Assembly: GCA_913061315.1 (NCBI GenBank)
Contig: CAJXUC010000026.1
Span: forward strand, 1-44,031
Direction of reading: 5' to 3'
Length of the DNA stretch: 44,031 nt
Source: an uncultured Gammaproteobacteria bacterium
Lineage (GTDB): Bacteria; Pseudomonadota; Gammaproteobacteria; GCA-001735895
Shown here: positions 27,250-36,969 of the stretch, in pieces
Layout: every line of letters starts with the position of its first letter
How positions within the stretch are numbered: the stretch's first letter is position 1
Translations under genes and position numbers: made by a program
Notes under the pieces: model-generated
What the model was told of the DNA's origin: nothing
What the model saw: only the letters and a program-made list of their open reading frames with translations
Databases searched by the model: none

Positions 27250-27512
27250 ACTTGTTTCTCATTACATAAATTAATCTAGGTTTAGTCATTGGTTAAAATT
27301 TCAAATAGTAAGCTCTTTCATCTAACAGCCATTGTCTAAAAGCGCCCCCTTTTTGCTATTTACCTTTTGCTGACCAGTAACCAAATGGTAGGACAAGCAA
27401 ACTGATAATCTAGAAATATATAACTGTTTCAGCTGTCGACCTTTAACACCTGGTCTCCGGTCTGGTGATTTAGGTTAGCCTTTTGATAGGAAAATGGGTG
27501 TTCTCAACTATT

Positions 27513-28484
27513 TTACTTTTTATTTCGCACATCTGATTTCCAAGATTCAATTAAATACCGTGCAATTGAGTCATGTCGGGGCAAACAATAATCATCACTG
27601 TCATCGTCCCATTCACCAAAACTGTCTAATTGTTCAACCGTAAACCAACCTGCTTCCTCTATTTCAAAACCGTCAATGGTAATGTCCGTTGTGGTTGCTT
27701 GTGCTCGAAAACCTAACATAATTGATGAAGGGAATGGCCAAGGCTGGGACGTCTGGTAAGTCACTTTATTCACCCTGATACCGGCCTCTTCAAAGGCTTC
27801 GCGTGCCACTGTCTCTTCTAAACTTTCGGATGGATCAACAAAGCCTGCCAACGTTGACATCATTCGGTTTGGGAATTTTGCATTTCTGCCTAGTAAGCAC
27901 CGACGTTGATTAGGATTAGAGCTGTCTTCAATAAGCATGATTACGGCGGGATCAGTTCGTGGAAAATTGACGTAACCACAACTGTCATTACTACAATGTT
28001 TAGCGTGCCCACCTTGTTTTTGAACGGTAGCTGTACCGCAACGAATACAAAATAAACTATTCCTATTCCAAAAAAGTAACCCTCGAGCATAAGCCAACAA
28101 GGCCGCATCATGGGCATTTAATAAGCAGCCGAGCTCTCTTATATTAATAAATTCTGAGTTATCACGATTGACCGTTTCCTGACCTTCGAAACACGCCTCA
28201 ATATTACTTTCAACTTCAGCTGCAAATAACGGTATAGAACCATTTAACCCTAAGAAAACTACTTTTCCACTATCGTTTGTTAGGGCTTTAATTGACTGAC
28301 GCAAATGATAGATCGCAACAGGTGCCTGAGCATCATTCCAATGAATTAAGTTTTTATCATTTTGTAATAACAAAATCTGGCAATCGGAGTGGTCCCATTG
28401 CTGATCAAGCCATTCAGAGGACTTTCGAAGGTCGCTTGCACGGTCTAGTAACAAGCCTTTATAGTATAGTTGATCGATATTCAA
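27513..28484 (-). CDS. nudC: NAD-capped RNA decapping hydrolase / NADH pyrophosphatase NudC
   Basis: A 323-residue Nudix hydrolase that cleaves NADH and removes NAD caps from RNA 5' ends. The zinc finger is C-I-R-C...C-S-N-D-S-C (FCIRCGTAT and HCSNDSCGY). The Nudix box is GFVDPSESLEETVAREAFEEAG, split here as GFVDPSE and REAFEEAGI, and the NudC-specific SQPWPFPSSIMLGF follows. Translation probably begins at TTG 28484, behind AGGGA at a spacing of 6. Neighbours are unrelated small genes, with more than 100 bp on each side, so it is likely a single-gene unit. Confidence 0.94.
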   Translation of the reverse strand: MNIDQLYYKGLLLDRASDLRKSSEWLDQQWDHSDCQILLLQNDKNLIHWNDAQAPVAIYHLRQSIKALTNDSGKVVFLGLNGSIPLFAAEVESNIEACFEGQETVNRDNSEFINIRELGCLLNAHDAALLAYARGLLFWNRNSLFCIRCGTATVQKQGGHAKHCSNDSCGYVNFPRTDPAVIMLIEDSSNPNQRRCLLGRNAKFPNRMMSTLAGFVDPSESLEETVAREAFEEAGIRVNKVTYQTSQPWPFPSSIMLGFRAQATTTDITIDGFEIEEAGWFTVEQLDSFGEWDDDSDDYCLPRHDSIARYLIESWKSDVRNKK

Positions 28485-28612
28485 TTCGGGTCCCTAAACA
28501 ATTAGCACAATAGTCGTGCCTTTAGTATGCCAGAGAGACTTACAATTGGATGGGGTTAATTTAAATCTTGTGGGAGAGTTAAGTTTTAGTCAGCCTTAGA
28601 AGATGAACGCCG

Positions 28613-29077
28613 TTAGTGATCAGCCTGCTGCTTATGCGTATCAATTGCCTTTTTTAATAGATTGTATTCATCACACTTGGCTGAACAAATCTGGCTCAAA
28701 AAAACAAGCTGTTGCTCGGCTTTTTCCAATTGACCTGTCTCTAAATAAAGCTCACCTAGGTATTCGTTAGCACCACGATGATCTGGTTTCGCTTTTAGCG
28801 CCCATTTATAAAATGTTAACGCATCTTCATAATTTTGTGTTTTTCGATAGCTGTAACCTAATAGTGATAATAGGTCAGCATTGTCGGGATCGGCATCCAG
28901 TTCGTAATGAAGTTCGTCAATCGCCTCGAGAAACTTCTCTTGTTGAAGCATTTTTTTAATCGGAAGAATATCAAAGTCTGATGAATAACTGCCACTGACC
29001 GCAATAGCATGGTTAAATATAACGGCCACTACAAATAGAGACAATAGTGCATTTTTAACGGCTAATTTAATATACAT
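28613..29077 (-). CDS. Small periplasmic TPR-repeat protein
   Basis: A 154-residue secreted protein with a signal peptide (NALLSLFVVAVIFNHAIAV) and two or three TPR units: DADNPD-like ADLLSLLGYSYRKTQNYEDA, FYKWALKAKPDHRGANEYLG and YLETGQLEKAEQQLVFL. The end has ICSAKCDEYNLLKKAID, with two cysteines. No enzyme motif is present; it presumably scaffolds protein contacts in the periplasm. The role is unknown. Confidence 0.8.
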   Translation of the reverse strand: MYIKLAVKNALLSLFVVAVIFNHAIAVSGSYSSDFDILPIKKMLQQEKFLEAIDELHYELDADPDNADLLSLLGYSYRKTQNYEDALTFYKWALKAKPDHRGANEYLGELYLETGQLEKAEQQLVFLSQICSAKCDEYNLLKKAIDTHKQQADH

Positions 29078-29379
29078 GGGGTCTCATTTTCAATTCAGTG
29101 ACTAAGAAAGAGATTGATTCATGTTGATAATGAAAGTGATGCGTCAATCGACCTACAACTCAATTATTTTAGCGGCATATCAGTCTAAGGTGGTGTGAAC
29201 TATGTCGCACATAATAACCTTGAGTTAACGAGTTTAGGATAACGAACGACTACCAATGACCAAATTTAAGAGGATTTAGATCCATTGATTGCATTAGCAA
29301 GTTTGAAACACACGACTTTTTAAGATGGGTCATTCGTGTGGTTCATGCTTGAAGACCTACAACTAAGGTTATGCTCAAT
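29078..29379. other. 302-bp intergenic gap between the TPR and CoA-transferase genes
   Basis: No gene seen. An imperfect inverted repeat ACACGA...TCGTGT spans about 29311-29340 with a long loop. The gap should hold the TPR gene promoter. Confidence 0.4.
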
Positions 29380-30573
29380 TCAAATAACACCACTATCCGA
29401 GAGTTTCGTTATCGCTTCACTCGACAAACCTAGCAATTCGCCAAATACCTCTTCATTATGTTCACCCAACTTGGGACCCGGCCAACGCGTCGCACCAGGC
29501 GTTTTAGTGAGCTTCGGTAATATGGCCGGTATTTTTAACGGTTGGCCGTTAATTTCTACGGTTTCAAACAGTTCTCGAGCGTTAAAGTGTTCATCATTTA
29601 TCATATCTTCAACATTGTAAATCGGCCCTCCAGGTACTCTGCTTTCATCTAATGCGTTTAAAATTGATTCTGAATCATTTTGTGCACACCAGCTCGATAA
29701 TGCCAGATCGATCTCAGCTTCATGCTCTACCCGACCCAGATTAGACGCTAGCGTAGGATCGCTCGCCATATCAGGGTATCCTGCAGCGATCATTAACCGT
29801 TGAAATATCGAGTCACCATTGCCACCAATGACCACAAATTTACCGTCTAGGCATCGATAGGTATTGGTTGGCACAATGCCAGTCACTGTACTGCCAGATG
29901 GCTCCCGAATAACGCCCGCACCGTCATATTCAGGAATCACTGCTTCCATTAAATTAAACATTGACTCATATAATGCAACGTCAACCACCTGGCCACTGCC
30001 GCTTTTCTTTTGCTCTAGTAGAGCGATACAAATACCCAATGCAGCATGAATGCCTGAAATAGTATCTCCAATACTGAGATTTGGTCTGACTGGCGCGTGA
30101 TTTGGATGGCCATTCACGTGACGAAAGCCACTGATACCCTCACAAACAGAGGCAAAGCCTGGTTTGCTAGAGTAGGGCCCTGTCTGGCCATAACCTGAAA
30201 TTCGCGCATAAACTAGTTTTGGATTTGATTGTTTAAATTCATCTGGTCCTATGCCCCACTTTTCTACGACACCAGGCCTAAAATTTTCAATCACAACGTC
30301 AGCACTGTCGATTAAATTTTTGACCAGATCAATGCCTTTAGACGCTTTTAAGTCAATCGTGACTGATTTTTTGTTTCTGGCCAATGAATGCCACCAAAGC
30401 GACGTTCCATCTTTGACTTCACGCCAATTTCGGATCGGGTCACCTACCTTAGGGGGTTCTATTTTAATGACTTCTGCACCAAAGTATCCCAGCATGCAGC
30501 CCGCAAATGGCCCCGCCAGTAACTGTCCGAGTTCGATCACTCTATAACCGGATAACGGTCCTGATGAATCCAT
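29380..30573 (-). CDS. Class III CoA-transferase (CaiB/BaiF family)
   Basis: A 397-residue CoA-transferase moving CoA between a carboxylate and an acyl-CoA in the cytoplasm. Family features are VIELGQLLAGPFAG, GAEVIKIEPPKVGDPIRNW, RNKKSVTIDLK, ADVVIENFRPGV and the catalytic aspartate Asp170 in LSIGDTISGIHAALG. Substrate identity within the family cannot be read from sequence. It is transcribed divergently from cobS across about 200 bp. AGAG precedes the ATG. Confidence 0.93.
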   Translation of the reverse strand: MDSSGPLSGYRVIELGQLLAGPFAGCMLGYFGAEVIKIEPPKVGDPIRNWREVKDGTSLWWHSLARNKKSVTIDLKASKGIDLVKNLIDSADVVIENFRPGVVEKWGIGPDEFKQSNPKLVYARISGYGQTGPYSSKPGFASVCEGISGFRHVNGHPNHAPVRPNLSIGDTISGIHAALGICIALLEQKKSGSGQVVDVALYESMFNLMEAVIPEYDGAGVIREPSGSTVTGIVPTNTYRCLDGKFVVIGGNGDSIFQRLMIAAGYPDMASDPTLASNLGRVEHEAEIDLALSSWCAQNDSESILNALDESRVPGGPIYNVEDMINDEHFNARELFETVEINGQPLKIPAILPKLTKTPGATRWPGPKLGEHNEEVFGELLGLSSEAITKLSDSGVI

Positions 30574-30776
30574 TTAAATCTCTTTTAGGTTAGTTTTTGG
30601 ATAATAAATAAGCCTTACTTTAACCAGTCTACATTAGCGCAAAACAAGCTCCGAGCATTTTTTCCAGTCTGCCCCAACTGGCACCATTCACACTAACAAT
30701 AGGTCTTATTATATCCACCATTGTTGCGATATACTGCGCAGCTTTTGTTACTCTTTTCAGCAGGAATTTATAAATC

Positions 30777-31757
30777 ATGCAATCAACGACTAGCTTCGAC
30801 GAACCCAGCGTTTCACTGAGTGTGCGTGATGTATTTGGCATTGACTCTAACATGCAAGTTAACGCGTTTTCTGACAAGGTCGACTATGTACCCGAGATCG
30901 ACCCAGCTTATCGCTTTAATCCTGAAGTCACGTTGGCAATTCTAGCTGGCTTTACTCACAATCGTCGGGTAATGCTGCAAGGATTACATGGCACGGGTAA
31001 ATCAACTCATATCGAGCAGATAGCAGCCCGCCTCAACTGGCAGTGCATGCGCGTTAACCTTGATGGACATATCAGTCGACTCGACTTGGTCGGTAAGGAT
31101 ACCATTGTGATTCGGGACGGTTTACAAATCACTGAATTCCAAGAAGGCATCGTACCTTGGTCTATCCAACGTCCAATGGCGCTAATTTTTGATGAATATG
31201 ATGCGGGTCGTGCAGACGTTATGTTTGTTATTCAACGCCTGCTTGAGCGCGACGGCAAGTTTGCGCTTATTGATCAAAACCGAGTAATTACCCCTCACCC
31301 ATTATTTCGCTTATTTGCTACTGCTAATACTGTTGGCCTGGGCAATTCGACTGGTTTATATCATGGTACGCAATTACTCAACCATGGCCAAATCGATCGC
31401 TGGAATATTGTTGCGACACTCAATTACTTACCTGAAAAAGAAGAGATGGCCATTGTGCAGTCTCGGGTACCTCTGTTTCAAGATGCTAAATTGCTTCAGT
31501 CTATGGTGGCAATGGCAACTCTCACTCGAGAGGGCTTTGTGGTTGGAGACTTATCGACATTAATGTCACCCCGTACGGTTATTTCATGGGCCGAAAATAG
31601 CCTTATTTTTAATGATCATATACTCGCATTTCGCTTGTCTTTTTTGAACAAGTGCGAAGAAGATGAGCACCCCATTGTGGCTGAATATTTCCAGCGCTGT
31701 TTCAATCAAGAACTCGATGCGTCGTATCTACATCTGCATGAAAGCAGCGTCGTATAA
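30777..31757 (+). CDS. cobS: CobS-like AAA+ ATPase (cobaltochelatase subunit S)
   Basis: A 326-residue AAA+ protein of the CobS/MoxR class. The N-terminus (VRDVFGIDSNMQVNAFSDKVDYVPEIDPAYRFNPEVTLAILAGF) is typical of CobS. Walker A is GLHGTGKST (69-77), Walker B ALIFDEYDAG, and sensor wording FRLFATANTVGLGNSTGLYHGTQLLNHGQIDRW follows. In the aerobic cobalamin pathway CobS and CobT work with CobN to insert cobalt into hydrogenobyrinic acid diamide. No cobN or other cobalamin gene is present here, so the pair may be for another chelatase or VWA-AAA+ task. cobT follows 136 bp downstream. Confidence 0.9.
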   Translation: MQSTTSFDEPSVSLSVRDVFGIDSNMQVNAFSDKVDYVPEIDPAYRFNPEVTLAILAGFTHNRRVMLQGLHGTGKSTHIEQIAARLNWQCMRVNLDGHISRLDLVGKDTIVIRDGLQITEFQEGIVPWSIQRPMALIFDEYDAGRADVMFVIQRLLERDGKFALIDQNRVITPHPLFRLFATANTVGLGNSTGLYHGTQLLNHGQIDRWNIVATLNYLPEKEEMAIVQSRVPLFQDAKLLQSMVAMATLTREGFVVGDLSTLMSPRTVISWAENSLIFNDHILAFRLSFLNKCEEDEHPIVAEYFQRCFNQELDASYLHLHESSVV

Positions 31758-31893
31758 ATGCACTTTTTCTGTAATTGTGGCATTAGCTCAGTGGGTGAAT
31801 CCACCTATACTTCCAGTACACTCGTGTTCTCTAATCGGTGCTTTTTACAACTCACGAAAAGATCAATATTTCTAGAGTCGTCGGGACGAATCC

Positions 31894-33612
31894 ATGCGAT
31901 TTAATCATCGGCAGCAGCAACATGTAGAAGAGCTTTGTGGCGCGTCAATACGAGCCCTGACCGGCTTGCCAGGTTTGTACCATCGAGGTAGAACTCTTTT
32001 TCTTGATGGTAAAAAAGTCAACACTAATGCGCCTCACCTGCAAACCGATGTTCTCGAACAAGATTTTCGCTCGCATCGTGGCATCTCTGATGGTATTGCT
32101 TTGCGGCTGCAGCATAGTGACGAAAAACTACATCAATCACTCTGCCCGCCATCGCCAATTGCACGGTTGATATTCGACATGCTTGAACAATTGCGCGTCG
32201 AATCCCAAGTCACTGACCAACATCCTGGCATGAAGCAAAACCTACTGTATCGTTTCCAACAATGGAGTCTTAAATTTCATTATGAAGACCATACTGAAAC
32301 TCAATTAGGCCTTCTTATTTTCACTATTGCACAAGCAAGCTGGTCCCGTTTAACTGGCCTGCCTACTTTAGAAGAAATAGACGACGTGATCGAGTCAACT
32401 CGGGCTAACCTCTCGCCACTCATTGGCAGTGACTTACTTGGATTGCGTAAAAATCGAGATAAACAATCCGCTTATGCGGTGCATGCATTGTCAATTGCAA
32501 AGCTAGTTGATGAATCACTACAGGTCGGTGATAAGGAACGGGCGTTGAATCTCGCCGAACAAGAAGACACAGAAAAAGCACTTAATCGAATTGCTCTGTC
32601 TAGCGATTTTTCAGATGAAGCCGAAGATGCCAACATCGCTTCCATTATTACTGGCACCAGTAAAGTTTTATCGGACAACCCCACTGGCTATCGCGTATTC
32701 ACCGAAGCATACGATCAAGAATACAAAGCAGCTTCGAAAGTTCGTGATGTCGAAATCATTGAGTTTCGAGACCAATTGGACCTTATGATAAAGGCTCAGG
32801 GTATCAACATCCCTAGGCTGGCTCGGCAGATTTCGGATCTGTTGGCTCAACCGGGTCGTGATGGTTGGCAATTTGGTGAAGAAGATGGCGTTATAGATGG
32901 ACGACGTTTATCTCAGGTCATTTCATCACCCTCCGAAAGACGGATTTTCCGAAAAGACCGCTATCGATTTAAAAACGATTGCCTTGTTTCCTTTTTAATC
33001 GACTGTTCTGGATCGATGAAACAATATATCGAATCAATTGCAATGATGGTTGATATATTTGGAAGAGCACTCGACCAAGCTGATATTTCAAGCGAGATAC
33101 TCGGTTTCACTACCGCCAAATGGAATGGTGGTCGCGCTTTAAAAGACTGGATAGCACAAGGCAGACCAGAAAACCCAGGACGTTTAGCCGAACGAAGTCA
33201 TTTAATATTCAAAAATGCCGATACCGGTTGGCGTAAATCACGGCGTGATATTGCAGCCCTCTTAAAATCGCCATATTTTCGTGAGGGTGTCGATGGTGAG
33301 GCGGTTAACTGGGCCTGCCAACGCATGCGTAAACATGGCGAACAGCGTAAAATATTGATTGTTATTTCAGACGGTAGTCCAATGGATGCAGCGACCCATC
33401 AAGCTAACGATGAGTATTATCTTGATCATCATTTAAAGCAGACCGTTGAACGAAATGAAGCTGAATCTGATGTTGAAATCTATGGGTTAGGCGTCGGATT
33501 AAGCTTAACACCCTACTATCGTCACAGCCTCGCAATCGACTTAAGTGAGTCGCTCAGTAATACTGTATTTCAGCAAATATTACAGATGATAGCGCATGCT
33601 AAAAGGCGCTAA
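31894..33612 (+). CDS. cobT: CobT-like VWA protein (cobaltochelatase subunit T)
   Basis: A 572-residue partner of CobS. The C-terminal von Willebrand A domain has the MIDAS motif DCSGS (370-374), preceded by RYRFKNDCLVSFLI, and later DGEAVNWACQRM and ILIVISDGSPMD. The N-terminal CobT region reads RALTGLPGLYHRG, PLYRF-like QNLLYRFQQWSLKF and DLLAQPGRDGWQFGEEDGVID. The long acidic linker seen in many CobT proteins is short here (about EDTEKAL to DFSDEAEDAN). CobT and CobS form a stacked ring complex. The ATG lies after a weak GGGA site. Assigned by family; the metal and acceptor are not proven. Confidence 0.88.
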   Translation: MRFNHRQQQHVEELCGASIRALTGLPGLYHRGRTLFLDGKKVNTNAPHLQTDVLEQDFRSHRGISDGIALRLQHSDEKLHQSLCPPSPIARLIFDMLEQLRVESQVTDQHPGMKQNLLYRFQQWSLKFHYEDHTETQLGLLIFTIAQASWSRLTGLPTLEEIDDVIESTRANLSPLIGSDLLGLRKNRDKQSAYAVHALSIAKLVDESLQVGDKERALNLAEQEDTEKALNRIALSSDFSDEAEDANIASIITGTSKVLSDNPTGYRVFTEAYDQEYKAASKVRDVEIIEFRDQLDLMIKAQGINIPRLARQISDLLAQPGRDGWQFGEEDGVIDGRRLSQVISSPSERRIFRKDRYRFKNDCLVSFLIDCSGSMKQYIESIAMMVDIFGRALDQADISSEILGFTTAKWNGGRALKDWIAQGRPENPGRLAERSHLIFKNADTGWRKSRRDIAALLKSPYFREGVDGEAVNWACQRMRKHGEQRKILIVISDGSPMDAATHQANDEYYLDHHLKQTVERNEAESDVEIYGLGVGLSLTPYYRHSLAIDLSESLSNTVFQQILQMIAHAKRR

Positions 33613-34299
33613 CCCAAAAGTTTTTGCTCTTGATTATAGAGAAATAAATTGGTCATAATCCAACAATAGCTAGCTTGGCTACTTTACTTTCAATCAACAC
33701 CGTTTTACTTCGCCTAAACTTCTCCCCAGAGTTCTCCTTTTGGAGGACAATGATAAAAATAAAAATTCCTTGAATCGATAGCTTCTGATTTATTCTTTCA
33801 GTAGCGTCTCAACAAAAAAATAGCTTCTAACGCATTACAACCAACAATTATGAATAACCTAATTAGGCTATTCAAGCTTTGAGTTAACGGAACTGCAGTC
33901 CATCAGATTTCAATCTCCAAGTTCATATGGAACTTGCTGAAAAACCTTAAAACAACTTTAGATGTGTAACGATGTGATGCACTCATTTGCGCTATAGACC
34001 CATCAACTGCTCCCCGTTACTCATAAAAAGTTAAACAACAGCGCTCTGTAAACCAATTGGCTTAAAATTTGTTAACAACCTTTTATCTGTAGATAGTTAC
34101 CGATTGTCAAGAAAAGTAGTTTAAATCTCACAAAAAAAAAATCCTTCGCCTACATTAATTCTTATTCAGTAATGTCATTGTATCGTCTTTAAAGTGCGTT
34201 TCTAAAATTTCTCGTTCAGAAGCTTAATTCAGAATTAATTGATTAGAATGGCTAATCTTTAAAAAGAAAAATACGTTTCCAGGATTAAAAAACAAACCT
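33613..34299. other. 687-bp intergenic region upstream of the repeat lipoprotein
   Basis: AT-rich with no credible gene. Two adjacent inverted repeats lie 40-75 bp before the lipoprotein start: TTAATTC-A-GAATTAA at 34224-34238 and GATTAG-N5-CTAATC at 34241-34257. They may be a regulator site or a leader hairpin. A poly-A run lies at about 34131-34141. No terminator with a proper U-run follows cobT. Confidence 0.4.
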
Positions 34300-35625
34300 A
34301 TGACTTTTTATAAGAAAAAACTTTTGTTAGTTTTTGGGCTTTTACTCACACTAACAGCCTGCAGCGGTAATTACGATAAAACGACAAAAGAAATCAACAA
34401 TATAACGCCATTAGTATTTGAAGCATCGTTAGACAATAACAAGGCTATTATTGCCTCGTTTAACGAAGATATTTTTACTGCAACTGTTGGCAAGAATAGC
34501 TTTGCTCATTCTAAAAAAACCAACCTAGATGGCATAGCTACATTTGATAGCTTTACGAATATCACGATAGTTAGGCCTTACAGTGGATTAGAAACTGTTA
34601 TAAATCATATTTTTACTTTGAAATCGACCATTACAAATTTCACTCGTAATTTACTTGGATGGCATTCTAACGGGTCGCCTGATACTCCACAGGATCCTTG
34701 GAGTGACCCAGCCATTATCCAAATTGACAATGTCATTGGACATGATGTAGAAGCGCCTCAAATTGCATTTGATAACAATGGAAATGCTATCATGGTGTGG
34801 CATCAAACTGATAACTCAGTCTTTAGTATTTGGGCAAACCGATATGACTCATCAACTAGATCATGGGATATTGCGGCAGTTATTGAGACAGACAATACAG
34901 GTCATGCTTATAACCCCAAGATTGCGTTTGATACTATCGGTAATGTAATTGCTGTGTGGTGGCAGCATGATGGATCAGTTCAAAGCATATGGGCAAACCA
35001 ATATGATGCAAAAACTAAATTATGGGCAACGGCAGCAGTGATTCAGAACGACGATACTGGCGATGCCTATAATCCCGAAATTTCCATCGATGCCAGTGGA
35101 AATGCCGTAGTAGTGTGGCGCCAATTTGACGGCAAGGTTAATAGCATATGGGCCAATCATTTTGACGCAAAAACTAGGATGTGGGGTACCAAAGCAGAGC
35201 TTAAAAAAGATAATTATGAAGATGCCTACGGTCCTCAAATCGCAGTTGATGCTAATGGTAATGCAGTAGCTTTGTGGAATCAGTCGAACGGTACAGTGAG
35301 TAGCATTTGGGCCAATCAATATGACGCCACAGCTCAATTATGGGGCACCGCAACAGTCATTGAGAATGAATCGTTAGTCAGTGCGTATAACCCACAGATT
35401 GCCTTTGATGCTAGTGGTAATGCAATCGCATCGTGGAATCAGTCCAATGGAAAAATTAAAAGCAGATGGACTAACCACTATGACGAAAGAACGAGCTCTT
35501 GGAGTATTGCATCAGCAGTAGAGAGCGATGTTTTTATTACAGAAAATGCCCAAATCCGAGTCAATGCTAATAGCCGTGACATTACAGTGTGGACATTGGA
35601 TGTCAGCAGTATCTCTAACCAATAG
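34300..35625 (+). CDS. Lipoprotein with six 53-residue repeats, probable beta-propeller
   Basis: A 441-residue lipoprotein (signal MTFYKKKLLLVFGLLLTLTAC, acylated Cys21). After about 110 residues of nonrepetitive sequence, repeats begin at Trp134 and recur at Trp189, 242, 295, 348 and 401, a nearly exact 53-residue (159-bp) period. Each unit reads roughly W-x-A-A-V-I-E-x-D-N-x-x-x-A-Y-N-P-Q-I-A-F-D-A-x-G-N-A, then VWxQ and a SIWANQYD segment. The pattern of four beta strands per unit suggests a six-bladed propeller; the last unit is degenerate. No catalytic residues recognised. It may bind a ligand or partner at the outer membrane. It lies alone, about 690 bp after cobT. Confidence 0.72.
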   Translation: MTFYKKKLLLVFGLLLTLTACSGNYDKTTKEINNITPLVFEASLDNNKAIIASFNEDIFTATVGKNSFAHSKKTNLDGIATFDSFTNITIVRPYSGLETVINHIFTLKSTITNFTRNLLGWHSNGSPDTPQDPWSDPAIIQIDNVIGHDVEAPQIAFDNNGNAIMVWHQTDNSVFSIWANRYDSSTRSWDIAAVIETDNTGHAYNPKIAFDTIGNVIAVWWQHDGSVQSIWANQYDAKTKLWATAAVIQNDDTGDAYNPEISIDASGNAVVVWRQFDGKVNSIWANHFDAKTRMWGTKAELKKDNYEDAYGPQIAVDANGNAVALWNQSNGTVSSIWANQYDATAQLWGTATVIENESLVSAYNPQIAFDASGNAIASWNQSNGKIKSRWTNHYDERTSSWSIASAVESDVFITENAQIRVNANSRDITVWTLDVSSISNQ

Positions 35626-36048
35626 TTGCCCACCTCTTAGAATAAACTTTATTCTTTATTTATTACTAAAAGGGCCTATTTGGATTTCTTCCTTGTAGTC
35701 AATCCGTCAACACTTTTAGTCCGATACCTTGTGTCTTAATGCGACAACCCCGATAATATCCACCGATTAAACAGCCCACCACTGCCAATATAAATCAACA
35801 TTTGAGTCACTTCCCCAAACCAATCAATCCTGATAATATTTAAGGGTCGCTCAGCCTTATTAGGCTAAGACTATTAATCAGTTTTTTAGGGTCGGCTAAA
35901 TTAGCCTCGGTTTTTCTGCAAAAAAGAACTGGAATGGCCACTTTAATTGTGCAAAATTTTTGACAATGTTGATGACCTGAGTAATTAAGTATTACCCGTT
36001 GGGTTAGATTCAGCTTGAATTTAAAATCATTACTCGGAGGTGAAGATT
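35626..36048. other. 423-bp intergenic region before the dehydrogenase gene
   Basis: A weak palindrome AGAATAAA-C-TTTATTCT follows the lipoprotein gene (35639-35655) and could terminate it. A second stem GGCTAA-A-TTAGCC followed by TCGGTTTTT lies at 35894-35915. Nearer the dehydrogenase gene there is GTAAT-taagt-ATTAC at about 35981-35995. No gene seen. Confidence 0.4.
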
Positions 36049-36963
36049 ATGAAATGCGGTTTTATCGGCTTGGGTATTTTGGGCTCAAAACTATGTAAGA
36101 ATCTACTCAACGCAGGCGTTAATCTGATCGTCTATGATCTTGATGAAAAGGCCATTTTGGCAGCTGTTGAACTTGGTGCAACTTCTGGTGGTTCGGTCGC
36201 TGATGTTTGCTCTGGGATCGATGTGCTGTTTACTTGTTTACCCTCACCTGCTGCTTCTGCACAGGTAATGGAAAGCGATGGGGGAGCACTATCGGCCCTG
36301 CCACTAGGTGCGACCTGGATCGAGATCAGTACAACCGAAGTCGATGAAATAAAACGATTAGCAGCCGTTGCCAATGCCAAAGGCATTAATGTTTTAGAGT
36401 GCCCCGCCACTGGCGGAGTCCACCGGGCTGCCCGTGGCGAAATGACATTGTTGGTTGGAGGTGACGAAGCAGTATTCGAAACACAGCGCTCGTTGCTTGA
36501 AAAAATGAGTGGACAAATAATATTTATGGGAGAGATTGGTAATGCGTCACTCATAAAAGTCATCACTAATCTACTCTGTCTGGTGGATCTGGTAGCGTCG
36601 GGTGAAGCCCTAATGCTCGCCAAACGTGGGGGATTGGATTTAGGGAAGTGTTACCAAGCGATCACAGCGAGCTCGGGAAACAGTCGTGAATTTGAGGACT
36701 GGGCTCCAGTTATATTGAATGGAACTTTCAACACGGGTTTTACCACCAACCTCGGCTTAAAGGATCTAGGTTTTGTTACTGACCTTGGACACAAGCTAAA
36801 TGTACCGCTAAAGCTCACAGGGCTGGTAGAACAGATGTTCATAGAATCTCGTTCCAAATACGGCGGCGACGCTTGGACACCGCACGTAATTAAAATCATG
36901 GAGGACGAGACTGGAGTAGAGCTGCGAGCCCCAGGATTTCCTGATGTTATCCAGCCTGAATAA
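36049..36963 (+). CDS. NAD(P)-dependent beta-hydroxyacid dehydrogenase-like protein
   Basis: A 304-residue member of the 3-hydroxyisobutyrate/2-hydroxy-3-oxopropionate dehydrogenase family. The N-terminal Rossmann motif is GFIGLGILGSKLCKNLL. The substrate-binding stretch is CPATGGVHRAARGEMTLLVGG, and the catalytic lysine is in GNASLIKVITNLLC. The C-terminal helical domain has GFTTNLGLKDLGFVTDLGHK. It should oxidise or reduce a short hydroxy-acid; specificity is not readable. I start at ATG 36049: CGGAGG ends 8 bp before it, whereas a GTG at 36040 would lie inside that site. It converges with the ABC operon, six bases between the two stops. Confidence 0.88.
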   Translation: MKCGFIGLGILGSKLCKNLLNAGVNLIVYDLDEKAILAAVELGATSGGSVADVCSGIDVLFTCLPSPAASAQVMESDGGALSALPLGATWIEISTTEVDEIKRLAAVANAKGINVLECPATGGVHRAARGEMTLLVGGDEAVFETQRSLLEKMSGQIIFMGEIGNASLIKVITNLLCLVDLVASGEALMLAKRGGLDLGKCYQAITASSGNSREFEDWAPVILNGTFNTGFTTNLGLKDLGFVTDLGHKLNVPLKLTGLVEQMFIESRSKYGGDAWTPHVIKIMEDETGVELRAPGFPDVIQPE

Positions 36964-36969
36964 ACTATC

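Noticed and set aside
31779..31807. tRNA-like stretch GGCATTAGCTCAGTGGG between cobS and cobT
   Set aside because: It resembles a D-arm only; there is no T-arm (GGTTCGAATCC) or matching acceptor stem downstream.
35894..35915. GGCTAAATTAGCC followed by TTTTT as a terminator
   Set aside because: It lies about 270 bp after the nearest gene and the stem is only 6 bp with an impossible 1-base loop; mentioned only in the gap description.
36040..36048. GTG start for the hydroxyacid dehydrogenase
   Set aside because: It overlaps the CGGAGG ribosome site that serves ATG 36049.
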